From Clostridia bacterium (GTDB lineage: Bacteria; Bacillota; Clostridia; Oscillospirales; Acutalibacteraceae), in assembly GCA_017438845.1 (NCBI GenBank), contig JAFRUO010000008.1:62001-126000 (forward strand): DNA of 64,000 bases, written 5' to 3'. The position numbers and the translations under genes are program-made. Within the stretch, counting starts at the first letter, position 1; every line of letters begins with the position of its first letter. Positions 18,067 to 25,931 of this stretch are shown here, one piece after another. The notes under the pieces were generated by a model that made no database searches, was not told the origin of the DNA, and worked only from the letters and a program-made list of their open reading frames with translations.

Positions 18067-19466
18067 AAGAAAAGCTCAGGTTTATTGCCGGTAAGCTCGG
18101 CTACGGAGTGGGTGCGATAGGGCTCGATTTAAGCTACGGAATGTTCTATTCCTTCCTAAGCTATTATTTGTCGAGCGTACTCGGACTCAAGGCGGGCTTT
18201 TTGCTTTTGCTTACTCCTATTGCGAGAATCTGGGACGGCATAAACGACCCGATGATGGGCACCGTTGTCGATAACACCAGAACCAAATTCGGCAAATACC
18301 GCCCGTGGATTGTTATCGGCGCGCTTTCCAACGCCGTTGTTCTTTTCCTGCTTTTCACTTCCTTCGGAATGAGCGGTACAAAGCTTTACATCTATATTGG
18401 CGTTATGTACATACTCTGGGGTATGACCAACACTATGGCGGATATACCTTACTGGTCGATGATACCCTCGTTTACCAGCGAGGAGAAGGAAAGAAACCTC
18501 GTTTCCACTGTTGCAAGGACCTTTTCGGGACTCGGACAGGGAATAATTACAATTCTTACTCCCTTAATCGTTCCCAAGCTTGCGAGCAATATGGATAAGG
18601 TCACCGACAAGGGTTACAGCGCCTCGGGCTTTTCAAAATGGGCGCTTATCTGCGGAATTGCGCTTGTAGTATTTGCTCTTGTATGTGTGCTGACCACAAA
18701 GGAAACCAACGTAGTTTACGGCGAGAAAAAGAAATTCTCGTTTAAGCAGATTTTCAAGGTCTTAAAGAGTAACGACCAGCTTATTGTCTTTATGGTATTC
18801 GCTATGCTCTCAAACGCAGGCTGGTACCTTACAAGCTCAACGGCAACCTATTATTTTGCAGACTCACTCGGAAAAACCGAGGCGCAGTCGCTTTTCCAGA
18901 CCATCGGCGCCGTCGGCTCGGTGCTCGGTCTGCTCGTTATCCCCGTGCTGTCGGTTAAGTTCACGAAGCGGACGATTTATTCGATCTCGCTTTGTACCTG
19001 TATAGTCGGCTATGCGCTGATGCTCCTGTTCTCAAGCATAGTCAAGATAACTCTTGCGCTTGATTTCTGCTATATAATCGCGTCCATTGGCATTTCTTCA
19101 ATGTTCGTTTCGCAGACTATCTTCCTTGCTGATATAGTCGACTACGGCGAATACAGGAACGGTGAGAGAAATGAGAGCATAACCTTCTCAATGAAGGGCT
19201 TTTTGCAGAAGATGGCATACACGCTTCAGACCGTCGTGCTGTTCGGCTCGCTGAGCCTTATGAACTACAACGCACAGAATGACGCGGGCAACGGCTTTAA
19301 TGAGCTTACAAAGACCGGCATCGGCGTAGTAGCGTTCGGTGTTCCGATAGTGTTTATGCTTGCGTCCCTGCTCGTTTTCAGAAGCAAGTTCAAGCTTTAC
19401 GGCAGCCTTGCCGACGAAGTGCATGATTACATTGTTGCAAAGAGAATGTCGGAAAAAGCAGAGTAA
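18063..19466 (+). CDS. GPH-family (MelB-like) sugar:cation symporter
   Basis: A 467-residue transporter with 12 membrane segments. The GPH signatures are RIWDGINDPMMGTVVDNTRTKFGKYRPWIVIG near residues 56-85 and the loop with PSFTSEEKERNLVSTVART. These transporters bring in glycosides, pentosides or hexuronides with Na+ or H+. The start overlaps the O-antigen-ligase-like gene by ATGA, so they are translationally coupled, an unusual pairing. No glycosidase is adjacent. Substrate unknown. Confidence 0.88.
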   Translation: MKEKLRFIAGKLGYGVGAIGLDLSYGMFYSFLSYYLSSVLGLKAGFLLLLTPIARIWDGINDPMMGTVVDNTRTKFGKYRPWIVIGALSNAVVLFLLFTSFGMSGTKLYIYIGVMYILWGMTNTMADIPYWSMIPSFTSEEKERNLVSTVARTFSGLGQGIITILTPLIVPKLASNMDKVTDKGYSASGFSKWALICGIALVVFALVCVLTTKETNVVYGEKKKFSFKQIFKVLKSNDQLIVFMVFAMLSNAGWYLTSSTATYYFADSLGKTEAQSLFQTIGAVGSVLGLLVIPVLSVKFTKRTIYSISLCTCIVGYALMLLFSSIVKITLALDFCYIIASIGISSMFVSQTIFLADIVDYGEYRNGERNESITFSMKGFLQKMAYTLQTVVLFGSLSLMNYNAQNDAGNGFNELTKTGIGVVAFGVPIVFMLASLLVFRSKFKLYGSLADEVHDYIVAKRMSEKAE

Positions 19467-19486
19467 TAATATCAATTAATAACAAA

Positions 19487-19515
19487 AAGACGGCTGAGCG
19501 GATTTCAGCCGTCTT
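19487..19515 (+). terminator. Terminator after the GPH symporter
   Basis: AAGACGGCTGA, GCGGATT loop, TCAGCCGTCTT then GTTTA. Confidence 0.8.
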
Positions 19516-19534
19516 GTTTACTTTCCGAAAAAAG

Positions 19535-19561
19535 CAGACCGAAGGAATTTCCTTCGGTCTG
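19535..19561 (-). terminator. Terminator after the DHHW protein gene
   Basis: Minus strand: CAGACCGAAGG, AAATT loop, CCTTCGGTCTG followed by CTTTTTTC. Confidence 0.85.
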
Positions 19562-19572
19562 TATCGGTATTA

Positions 19573-20823
19573 TTAACCCTGCTGTGCAGGGGCTTCCGTC
19601 GGAGCGGGCGCAGGCGCCGCAGTCGCAGGTGCCGCCGTCGGCGGGTCGGTGTTGACTATGTTAGTCAGCGCATTCATATATTTGCTGTTTGAAGGCGCCA
19701 TAACGTAGTTAATGAACAGTATTTCACCGATTCCGTTGTCGTCGACAAACTTTTTAAGGCTCATACTGCTTACTCCGCTTTGCCTCGGATCAAGCACGTA
19801 AACCTCACTGTAGTTTTCAAGCAGGAAGGGGACTAAGGCGTTGCCGTAGGACTCCTTGATAACAAGTATTTTTTTGCCGCTTGTCGAGGAGGTCTTGATT
19901 CTTTCAAGAGCCTTGTCGCCCTGAATAAAGCACATATATTTGCTTGCGCGGTCGGTGATGTTGGTTGTAATAATCCTGAGCGTTTTGCCGTCCGACATTT
20001 CGGGAGTGGTGAAAAACTGACCGTCGGTGTCGACTATCGGCATAAAGTATTCAACATAGTCGGGGTGGCTTTCAAGCACCTTGCTGTTTGTGTAGCGGTA
20101 CATACTTCCGACAAAGCCGTCAAGCTTGCCGCTTTGATACGACTCCAGCGGAGCATAGCTCTGACCCGTTGCCTTGCACAGGGCGTTATATGCGTAATAT
20201 GCGCCTCTTGCAGTCCAGTGGTGGTCGGTGCGGAAATAGATATAGTCGTTGGTATGCCTTGAAATCTCGCCGTATGCGTCAATTGCTTTTATGTTGTTGC
20301 CTTTAAGGGCAGAATATGCAATGTTGATACCGTCAGGCTGCGAGTGCTGACCCGTTCTGTACTCGTCAGGTCCGTAGAAAGCGATTCTTGTCGGGGCGAG
20401 CATGCAGTAAATCTGCTTGTCGGGAACCTTTGCGGCAAAGGTGTTAATCACCTCGGCGTAGCTTGTAAGCTTGCCCTTTGCGATTGAATAGATTTCCATG
20501 CCTGCGTTGTCGGTAACGACAATGTAGTTTGTGACCGTGTACTCTCCTGCGGTAGGAAGCTCGGTTGTCGGCTCCTCCGTGGTCTGCTCCGTGACGGAGG
20601 ATGCTGCCTCTGCAGGGGCGGTAGTGTCGGCCTCAGTCGGCACAGCCTTCTTTTCCGGAGCCAAAAGCACCGCAAAGACTATAACAACGCTCGCAATAAG
20701 CATCAGCACCGTGCCGATAAACTTCTGCGGATTGTTTTTCTTCATATCCTTGATGTTTTCGTTCGCATTTTCCAGAAAAGCGTTTGTTTTTCCTTTAAAA
20801 TCCTGAGTGTTATATTTTTTCAT
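19573..20823 (-). CDS. DHHW/AlgX-like SGNH-fold membrane-anchored protein
   Basis: A 416-residue protein with a cytoplasmic N-terminus, one membrane anchor (about 37-58), an acidic Thr/Glu linker and an extracytoplasmic domain. That domain has the DHHW signature in YFRTDHHWTARGAYYAYNAL (about residue 200) and a nucleophile-type serine in VIKESYGNALVPFLLENY, as in AlgX-type O-acetyltransferases. These add acetyl groups to exopolysaccharide, usually with an MBOAT partner, which is absent here. The C-terminus is Ala/Pro-rich (about 385-416). It starts 2 bases after the preceding phosphoesterase gene. Acetyltransferase activity is inference. Confidence 0.8.
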   Translation of the reverse strand: MKKYNTQDFKGKTNAFLENANENIKDMKKNNPQKFIGTVLMLIASVVIVFAVLLAPEKKAVPTEADTTAPAEAASSVTEQTTEEPTTELPTAGEYTVTNYIVVTDNAGMEIYSIAKGKLTSYAEVINTFAAKVPDKQIYCMLAPTRIAFYGPDEYRTGQHSQPDGINIAYSALKGNNIKAIDAYGEISRHTNDYIYFRTDHHWTARGAYYAYNALCKATGQSYAPLESYQSGKLDGFVGSMYRYTNSKVLESHPDYVEYFMPIVDTDGQFFTTPEMSDGKTLRIITTNITDRASKYMCFIQGDKALERIKTSSTSGKKILVIKESYGNALVPFLLENYSEVYVLDPRQSGVSSMSLKKFVDDNGIGEILFINYVMAPSNSKYMNALTNIVNTDPPTAAPATAAPAPAPTEAPAQQG

Positions 20824-20825
20824 TC

Positions 20826-21524
20826 TTATACCTTTTCACCTGTTTCGGCGTTAATTATGTTTTTGAATACCGCCATATGCGTGCCCGATACATATTTGTC
20901 CATATGCATGCTTCCGAAGAACCACCTTTTAAAAACGCAGGAGTCCGAAAGCTCCTCAAAGTATGCGTTGAGCGCGGTAACCCTGAGCTTGTCGTAATCC
21001 TTCAGTTGAAGGAAGCCCTTGATTCTGGTCGGGGGCTCATGTGTAACGACAAGGTCTACCTTATAATTGTGCTTTTCAAGATTTTTGGCTCCCTCAAGAA
21101 GCTCGTCCTGAGTGGGGATTTCCTCCTTTGACCAGCCGTTTTCCTCGGTTCTGATGTCAATGTCGGGGCTTTCTCCGCCGCCCATGGTAAACACCTTGAC
21201 TCCGTCAATATCGAAAACCTGACCTCGCATAAGGTGGTAGAGGTTGTCGTAAATTTTGTGCACCTTACCGCCGTTCCATTCGCTTACCTCATAGTCGCCG
21301 AGAAGCGAGAAATTTTCGTGCGTACCGTCAATAAAGCAGATGTTGTATTTTCTTTTGCCGAGCTGTTTGATTGTTTTCTGCTCCTTTTTGCCGTCATCCC
21401 AGATAAAGCCGAAGTCGCCGCAGATAATCAGCGTGTCGCCCTCCTTCATAAATTTAAGCCTTGAAGGGGAGAGTCTGTCGAGTTCGCCGTGCGTGTCACC
21501 GGTTATATAAATCAATTTTTTCAC
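20826..21524 (-). CDS. Metallophosphoesterase-like protein
   Basis: A 232-residue calcineurin-like protein. Visible motifs are ITGDTHGEL at the N-terminus, IICGDFGFIW near 40, IDGTHENFSLL near 63, VVTHEPP near 165 and FFGSMHMDK near 200. Two usual metal ligands are changed: the GNH motif is GTH and the GHxH motif is GSMH, so activity may be altered, or this is a family variant. Start codon choice is uncertain: GTG at 21524 gives the family-like N-terminus; a TTG at 21515 is the alternative. First gene of the pair with the DHHW protein. Confidence 0.78.
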   Translation of the reverse strand: MKKLIYITGDTHGELDRLSPSRLKFMKEGDTLIICGDFGFIWDDGKKEQKTIKQLGKRKYNICFIDGTHENFSLLGDYEVSEWNGGKVHKIYDNLYHLMRGQVFDIDGVKVFTMGGGESPDIDIRTEENGWSKEEIPTQDELLEGAKNLEKHNYKVDLVVTHEPPTRIKGFLQLKDYDKLRVTALNAYFEELSDSCVFKRWFFGSMHMDKYVSGTHMAVFKNIINAETGEKV

Positions 21525-21539
21525 TTCCCTAAAAATGAA

Positions 21540-21568
21540 TTGATATTTACAACGGACTTTGCTATAAT
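21540..21568 (+). promoter_or_regulatory. Sigma-A-type promoter for the DacF-like gene
   Basis: TTGATA, 17-base spacer, TATAAT in the divergent intergenic region; the transcript leader would be about 58 bases. Confidence 0.7.
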
Positions 21569-21632
21569 GTTGTTTAAGCACAACACAGTATATAATACTA
21601 TTTTTTTTATATATTTTCAAGGGGATATTTAG

Positions 21633-23144
21633 ATGAAACGTTTTTTTTCCGTAGCTTTGACTGTATTGCTTATCTGCCTGCCGCTGTTTACGGTCGGCAG
21701 CTTTGCCACATATAACTCCGAGCTTGAAACAAGGGCTGACATAGTCCTGCTTGTAAGCCTTGACGACGGCACGGTTATTTTTGACAAAAATCCCGACAAA
21801 ATCACCGAGGCAGCGGCGCTTACAAAAATCGTTAACCTGATTGTGGTGCTGCAAAACTGTCAGGACCTTGACGCCGTTATTACTATTCCCGATAACGAGA
21901 GTCTGCTTCTTAAGAAGACCTATTCCTCAAACGCCGCGCTCAAGCCGGGCGAGAGGTTTACCGTGCGTCAGCTTTTAAGCTGTATGATGGTTAAGTCCGC
22001 AAACGACGCCGCAAATGTCCTTGCCGACTATATCGGAGGAGGAAGCGTTGACGCCTTTGTGGAAAAGATGAATGCCTTCGCTGAGTCGGTAGGCTGTAAA
22101 AACACGCATTTTGCAAACGCTCACGGTCTTAATGAGGACGGCCAGTACACCACTGCAAACGACCTGATGCTTATGGTTAAGGCGGGGCTTGAGCTGCCCG
22201 ATTTTCTCGACATCTGCAACGAGTATAAATTCAATATGCCTGCCACCGAAAAGACTAAGGAAAGAAATTACGTCAGCACTAACTGGATGCTCAATCCCGG
22301 CTATAAAACCTATTATTACGAATATGCCCAGGGCATCAAAACAAGCACGACGAGTATTGACGAACGCTCTGTCGTCATTAAGGCGGCGAAGGACGGCTAT
22401 AATTACCTTGCAATTGTGCTTGATACTCCGTGGGAGGATGTCAACGAGGACGGCAACAAGGACAACACCGCTTTGCTTGAAGCGAAAAAACTTTTTAAAT
22501 GGACTTTTAAAAACATAAGGCTTGAAAAGATTACCGACACCACGCAGATAGTCAAGGTGGTCGACGTAAAGCTTTCGTTCAAAACCGACCATGTACGTCT
22601 TGTACCTAAGGAGAACATCAACGCTCTCGTACCGTCGGGGACGGACAGTAACAGCGTGCTCATAGAGCCTATTCCCGAAAACACGCCTTCCGTGGTTTAC
22701 GCCCCGATTAAAAAGGGGCAGGTGCTCGGAAAGGCAAGGGTGCTTTACGCCGATGAGGAGATAGCGACCGTAGACCTTGTTTCTGCGGAGGATGTCAGCG
22801 CAAATATCTTTTTGTGGATTTTAAACCTTATTAAGAATATTATAACCTCTCCCATATTTATCGTAGCGGCATTACTTGCTGCGGGATTGCTTGTCGCCGC
22901 AAGGCTCAGGCGCCGCCGCCGTCTTGAGGAGGACGGAAAGGTGCGGTATGCGCCTAAGATGTATAAGCTTCAGGACAGCAAAAGACCCTCGGGTAAAGCG
23001 AATACAGCACAGAGGAAAAAGCCCTCTGAAGCTTCGGCTAAGCCGAGAAGCGGAGCTCCGCGAAGCGGAAGCGGCGGAAACCGGACGGCACGCAACACGC
23101 AAAGAAAACCGAACGGCACAAACCGACGTCCGCCGAGAAGGTAA
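21633..23144 (+). CDS. DacF-like (S11/PBP5) D,D-carboxypeptidase homologue lacking the catalytic serine
   Basis: A 503-residue protein with a signal peptide (1-25), a penicillin-binding domain (about 30-290), a C-terminal beta-domain, a membrane segment near residues 392-423, and a long basic Arg/Lys/Gly/Pro-rich tail (about 424-503). In active family members the first motif is SxxK, usually SLTK or STTK; here it is ALTK (EAAALTKIVN), so the nucleophile is alanine. The second motif SAN is intact (MVKSANDAANVLADY). The third, KTG, is KTS (GIKTSTTS). It therefore probably cannot cleave D-Ala-D-Ala and may act as a scaffold or sensor. A codon-level misread is unlikely because the codon is a clean GCG. 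Confidence 0.85.
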   Translation: MKRFFSVALTVLLICLPLFTVGSFATYNSELETRADIVLLVSLDDGTVIFDKNPDKITEAAALTKIVNLIVVLQNCQDLDAVITIPDNESLLLKKTYSSNAALKPGERFTVRQLLSCMMVKSANDAANVLADYIGGGSVDAFVEKMNAFAESVGCKNTHFANAHGLNEDGQYTTANDLMLMVKAGLELPDFLDICNEYKFNMPATEKTKERNYVSTNWMLNPGYKTYYYEYAQGIKTSTTSIDERSVVIKAAKDGYNYLAIVLDTPWEDVNEDGNKDNTALLEAKKLFKWTFKNIRLEKITDTTQIVKVVDVKLSFKTDHVRLVPKENINALVPSGTDSNSVLIEPIPENTPSVVYAPIKKGQVLGKARVLYADEEIATVDLVSAEDVSANIFLWILNLIKNIITSPIFIVAALLAAGLLVAARLRRRRRLEEDGKVRYAPKMYKLQDSKRPSGKANTAQRKKPSEASAKPRSGAPRSGSGGNRTARNTQRKPNGTNRRPPRR

Positions 23145-23160
23145 GTAAATTAAATTATAA

Positions 23161-23183
23161 AAAAGGCGGCACAGCCGCCTTTT
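23161..23183. terminator. Bidirectional terminator
   Basis: AAAAGGCGGC, ACA loop, GCCGCCTTTT between convergent genes. Confidence 0.85.
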
Positions 23184-23185
23184 CT

Positions 23186-24334
23186 TTATGCCGAAATCTC
23201 TATTCCGCCCTTTATTATTTTTTTGATATTAAGCTGACTGTCCGTGAGCAGTAGGTCAGCCCGCCTTCCGACTTCTATACATCCTCTGTCGGTGATTCCC
23301 AAAACCTCGGCAGGGGTAAGGCTCATCATTCTGACTGCGCCGAAAAGCGGAACACCGACCGAAAAATGCATATTTTTTACAAGCTCAATTCCGCTTGAAG
23401 CTCCGCCTGCCAGGGCTGATTTGTCCTCAAGGAGCATTGCCTTGTTCAGGTAAACGGCTCTGACTCCGTTTCTCTGCGTTACGACAGTGCCTTCCTCAAT
23501 CTCGCAGGCTGAAAACTCAAGTCCGTCGGAAATTAAGTACATTTTCCCGTCGCCCTTCGTTTTGTAAATAACGCTTAAAAGCTCCCTCGGCAGATGAACA
23601 AGGTCTGCAATTACCTGAACGCTGACGCTCTCGTCAGCCAGAGCCGCCTCGGCGGTGCCTGCCTTTTTGAATGCTCCCTGTTTGTGCACGGTCGTGCAGG
23701 CGTTAAATATATGCGTAACGTCGCTGAAGCCGTGCTTAACCGCCTCACGGAATACCTCTGCGTCGCCCGACGAATGAGCAACGGAAGCGACAATACCGTT
23801 TTCCTTTAAAAATTCGCCGAGCCTTAACGCGCCGTCAAGCTCGGGGGCAACGCCCGCAATACGCACAACGTCACGGCAGCCTTCAAAAAACGCCTCATAA
23901 TCTGTTTTCGAGGGCGTGAGCAGAAGCTCGCTGTTTTGCGCTCCGCACATATCCTTTGAAAGGAACGGACCTTCAAGGTGTATGCCGAGTATACCGCTGT
24001 CGAGCTTCATAGCCTCTCTTACCGAGTCGGCACAGCCGAGCAGGGTCTGAAGCTCAGCCGCCAGCGTTGTGGGCAAAAGCGAGGTCACGCCGTATTTTAA
24101 GTGAGCTTTAGACACCTCGAGTATATCACTGACTGAGCCCATTGCGGAAAAGCCGCCGCCTCCGTGAACGTGCAGGTCAATGAGTCCGGGCAGGAGATAC
24201 ATTCCTTCACAGTTGACGGTAGTCCCGTACCCGATAATATTTTCGCCGATTTCGGTTATTCTTTCGCCGTCGGTCAGCACATCGCATTTTTTGATGCCGT
24301 CGCAAAAGACAGCGTTAGCGTTTTTAAAAAGCAT
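23186..24334 (-). CDS. nagA: N-acetylglucosamine-6-phosphate deacetylase NagA
   Basis: NagA removes the acetyl group from GlcNAc-6-phosphate for amino-sugar catabolism or wall recycling. The 382-residue amidohydrolase has LIDLHVHGGGG (about 53), GVTSLLPTT, the metal-site HLEGPFLS (about 120), VAHSSGDAEVF, DVTHIFNAC (about 208) and the catalytic aspartate region LISDGLEFSACE (about 268). It starts one base after the upstream phosphoesterase stop, so the two form an operon. No nagB is nearby. Confidence 0.93.
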   Translation of the reverse strand: MLFKNANAVFCDGIKKCDVLTDGERITEIGENIIGYGTTVNCEGMYLLPGLIDLHVHGGGGFSAMGSVSDILEVSKAHLKYGVTSLLPTTLAAELQTLLGCADSVREAMKLDSGILGIHLEGPFLSKDMCGAQNSELLLTPSKTDYEAFFEGCRDVVRIAGVAPELDGALRLGEFLKENGIVASVAHSSGDAEVFREAVKHGFSDVTHIFNACTTVHKQGAFKKAGTAEAALADESVSVQVIADLVHLPRELLSVIYKTKGDGKMYLISDGLEFSACEIEEGTVVTQRNGVRAVYLNKAMLLEDKSALAGGASSGIELVKNMHFSVGVPLFGAVRMMSLTPAEVLGITDRGCIEVGRRADLLLTDSQLNIKKIIKGGIEISA

Positions 24335-24335
24335 A

Positions 24336-24821
24336 TTACTTTACCTCGAAATAAAGGTTTTTAAGGTAGCAGATTGCAGAACCCGTTTTCTCGTCAATGT
24401 CAATTATACCGTACCAGCCCGTCTTGATGCTTCCGGGACACATATACCATATACCGTTTAAATAGCTTGTTCTCGGCTCGTGAGTGTGACCGTGAATGAC
24501 GATGTCGGCTCCTTTAAGCTCAGCTTCATGCTCAAGCATTTCAAAGCCGTGCTTAACGCCCTTTGTGTGTCCGTGCAGGCAGTATATTTTCTTACCGCCG
24601 AGCGAGGTGAATTCCTCGTCGGGGAGCTGAGAGTAAAAGTCGCAATTACCCCTGACCGCCACAAGCGCCTTGTTTTCGACAGCCTCGCTGACCGAGCGTG
24701 AAAACAAATCCCTTTCGCCGTCACCTAAAAATATGACCATATCCGCGCTTCGGTGAAGCCTGATTGCCTTTTCAAGGCTGACTGTATCACCGTGCGAATC
24801 GGAAACCACAATCGCTCTCAT
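24336..24821 (-). CDS. YfcE/MJ0936-type metallophosphodiesterase
   Basis: A compact 161-residue phosphoesterase of the YfcE family. All motifs are present: VVSDSHGD, FLGDGERDL, VRGNCDFY, CLHGHTKG and VIHGHTHEP. Members hydrolyse model phosphodiesters with Mn2+; the physiological substrate is generally unknown. First gene of an operon with nagA. The promoter (24884-24889 and 24861-24866) lies in the divergent space and overlaps the start region of the opposite gene at 24889. Confidence 0.9.
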   Translation of the reverse strand: MRAIVVSDSHGDTVSLEKAIRLHRSADMVIFLGDGERDLFSRSVSEAVENKALVAVRGNCDFYSQLPDEEFTSLGGKKIYCLHGHTKGVKHGFEMLEHEAELKGADIVIHGHTHEPRTSYLNGIWYMCPGSIKTGWYGIIDIDEKTGSAICYLKNLYFEVK

Positions 24822-24860
24822 TCATATTCTCCTTCTTTTCGGCATAGATTATATAAAAAT

Positions 24861-24889
24861 ATTATAGCAGAACAGGAGGGTGAATGCAA
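24861..24889 (-). promoter_or_regulatory. Promoter of the yfcE-like/nagA operon
   Basis: Minus strand: TTGCAT (24889-24884), 17-base spacer, TATAAT (24866-24861). It overlaps the ribosome binding site and start of the divergent gene. Confidence 0.65.
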
Positions 24890-25107
24890 TGGCGGACAAA
24901 AGTGACGAGCTTTTTGAAAAGGTAAGAAGCTCAAAGAACGGTAAGGAGCTTGCAGATTATCTTAAGGGCAAGCTGAACGCCGAGCAGTCAAAGAGGCTTA
25001 AAAGCCTTCTGGGCGACGAAAACGCCGTAAAGCGTCTTTTGAATACGCCGAGGGCAAAAGAAATAATGAAAAAAATAACGGAGGAAGGCAATGGACAGCA
25101 TAAATGA
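24889..25107 (+). CDS. Small helical protein of unknown function
   Basis: A 72-residue charged, helical protein (MADKSDELFEKVRSS, ELADYLKGKLNAEQSKRLKSLLGDE, EIMKKITEEGNG) without a signal peptide or membrane segment. The ATG at 24889 follows AGGAGGG at 9 bases; a GTG at 24880 is part of the ribosome binding site. It overlaps the next gene by 17 bases and heads a run of three small overlapping genes. I do not recognise the family; the sequential overlap suggests stoichiometric partners. Confidence 0.72.
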   Translation: MADKSDELFEKVRSSKNGKELADYLKGKLNAEQSKRLKSLLGDENAVKRLLNTPRAKEIMKKITEEGNGQHK

Positions 25108-25426
25108 TATTTTGTCCTCAGTCAGCAGTGAGGACCTTGAAAAGCTGAAGGGGGTCGCCTCACAGCTGATGTCGGGAGCGAATAACGGCAGTGACGGCAA
25201 AGCGCCTTCACAGAGTGCGGATATGCTTTCATCACTTTTGGGAAATGACAGCGCTCAAATGCTTGTGAAGGTGATGTCCAGGCTTAATCAGGAAAGCAGT
25301 AAGACGCAGTTTATTAAAGCTCTTTCTCCGCTTTTAAGCGAGGAAAGGCGAAAAAAGGCCGAGGAAGCGGCACGGTTTTTAAAGCTGATGGATACGCTTC
25401 CTCTGCTTCGGGGGATGCTCGGATGA
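25091..25426 (+). CDS. Small soluble protein of unknown function
   Basis: A 111-residue protein, second in the overlapping run. It has a helical N-terminus (DSINDILSSVSSEDLEKLKGVASQLMSG), a Ser/Gly-rich middle, and a helical basic C-terminus (SEERRKKAEEAARFLKLMDTLPLLRGMLG). The motifs MLSSLLGNDSAQMLVKVMSRLNQ and ALSPLLSEERRKKAEEA echo the small spore- and coat-associated proteins of Clostridia, but I cannot name a family. The ATG follows GGAGG, inside the previous gene's end. Confidence 0.7.
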   Translation: MDSINDILSSVSSEDLEKLKGVASQLMSGANNGSDGKAPSQSADMLSSLLGNDSAQMLVKVMSRLNQESSKTQFIKALSPLLSEERRKKAEEAARFLKLMDTLPLLRGMLG

Positions 25427-25851
25427 AGCAGTACGATTATGACGAAATAAACAGAATGCAGGAACGAGCGCTTGAGAGAGTGCAGAATATGAAGCTCAGA
25501 GCAGAAAAGCTTACCGAGCCCGAATCACGGGAAAGCGCCGAGGAAAAGGGGAAGCGTGCGAAGGAAAGCTTCTACAATGCCGTGCTCGGAACGCCCAACC
25601 CCGAGCATATCAGAATGCCGAGCAATTTTCCCGAAAGGGGGAACAAGGGGTTTGAAAGCTTTAACTCCTACTTTTCTCCCGTGAACGAAGAAAAGCAGGA
25701 AAGCACGCCTGCCGCGGACAGCCGAAAAAGCCTTATTTCCGAGCTTTTTGCCGACTCGGACAAATCGTTGCTCTTGTGTCTTTTAATGCTTTTAAAGGCG
25801 GACGGCGCGGACGAGGATATACTGATGTCACTGCTTTATATAATGCTTTGA
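25423..25851 (+). CDS. Small protein with hydrophobic C-terminal helix, unknown function
   Basis: A 142-residue protein that starts inside the preceding stop (ATGA). The N-terminal half is charged and helical (YDYDEINRMQERALERVQNMKLRAEKL). The last 30 residues (SLLLCLLMLLKADGADEDILMSLLYIML) are amphipathic-hydrophobic and could associate with a membrane or form an assembly. Similar leucine-rich tails with a central acidic turn occur in small proteins of spore-forming Clostridia; that link is from memory and weak. Last of the three-gene run. Confidence 0.68.
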   Translation: MKQYDYDEINRMQERALERVQNMKLRAEKLTEPESRESAEEKGKRAKESFYNAVLGTPNPEHIRMPSNFPERGNKGFESFNSYFSPVNEEKQESTPAADSRKSLISELFADSDKSLLLCLLMLLKADGADEDILMSLLYIML

Positions 25852-25931
25852 GTTAAAATTAACCTTGCGTTAACAAATACATTAAACAAATGGTATATAA
25901 TAGGGACACTTTCATATAAGAGGTGTCTCTT

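Noticed and set aside
20826..21854. 342-residue version of the minus-strand metallophosphoesterase
   Set aside because: The extra N-terminal 110 residues run through the divergent intergenic region, a promoter and the beginning of the opposite gene; the ITGDTHG motif is where such proteins normally begin.
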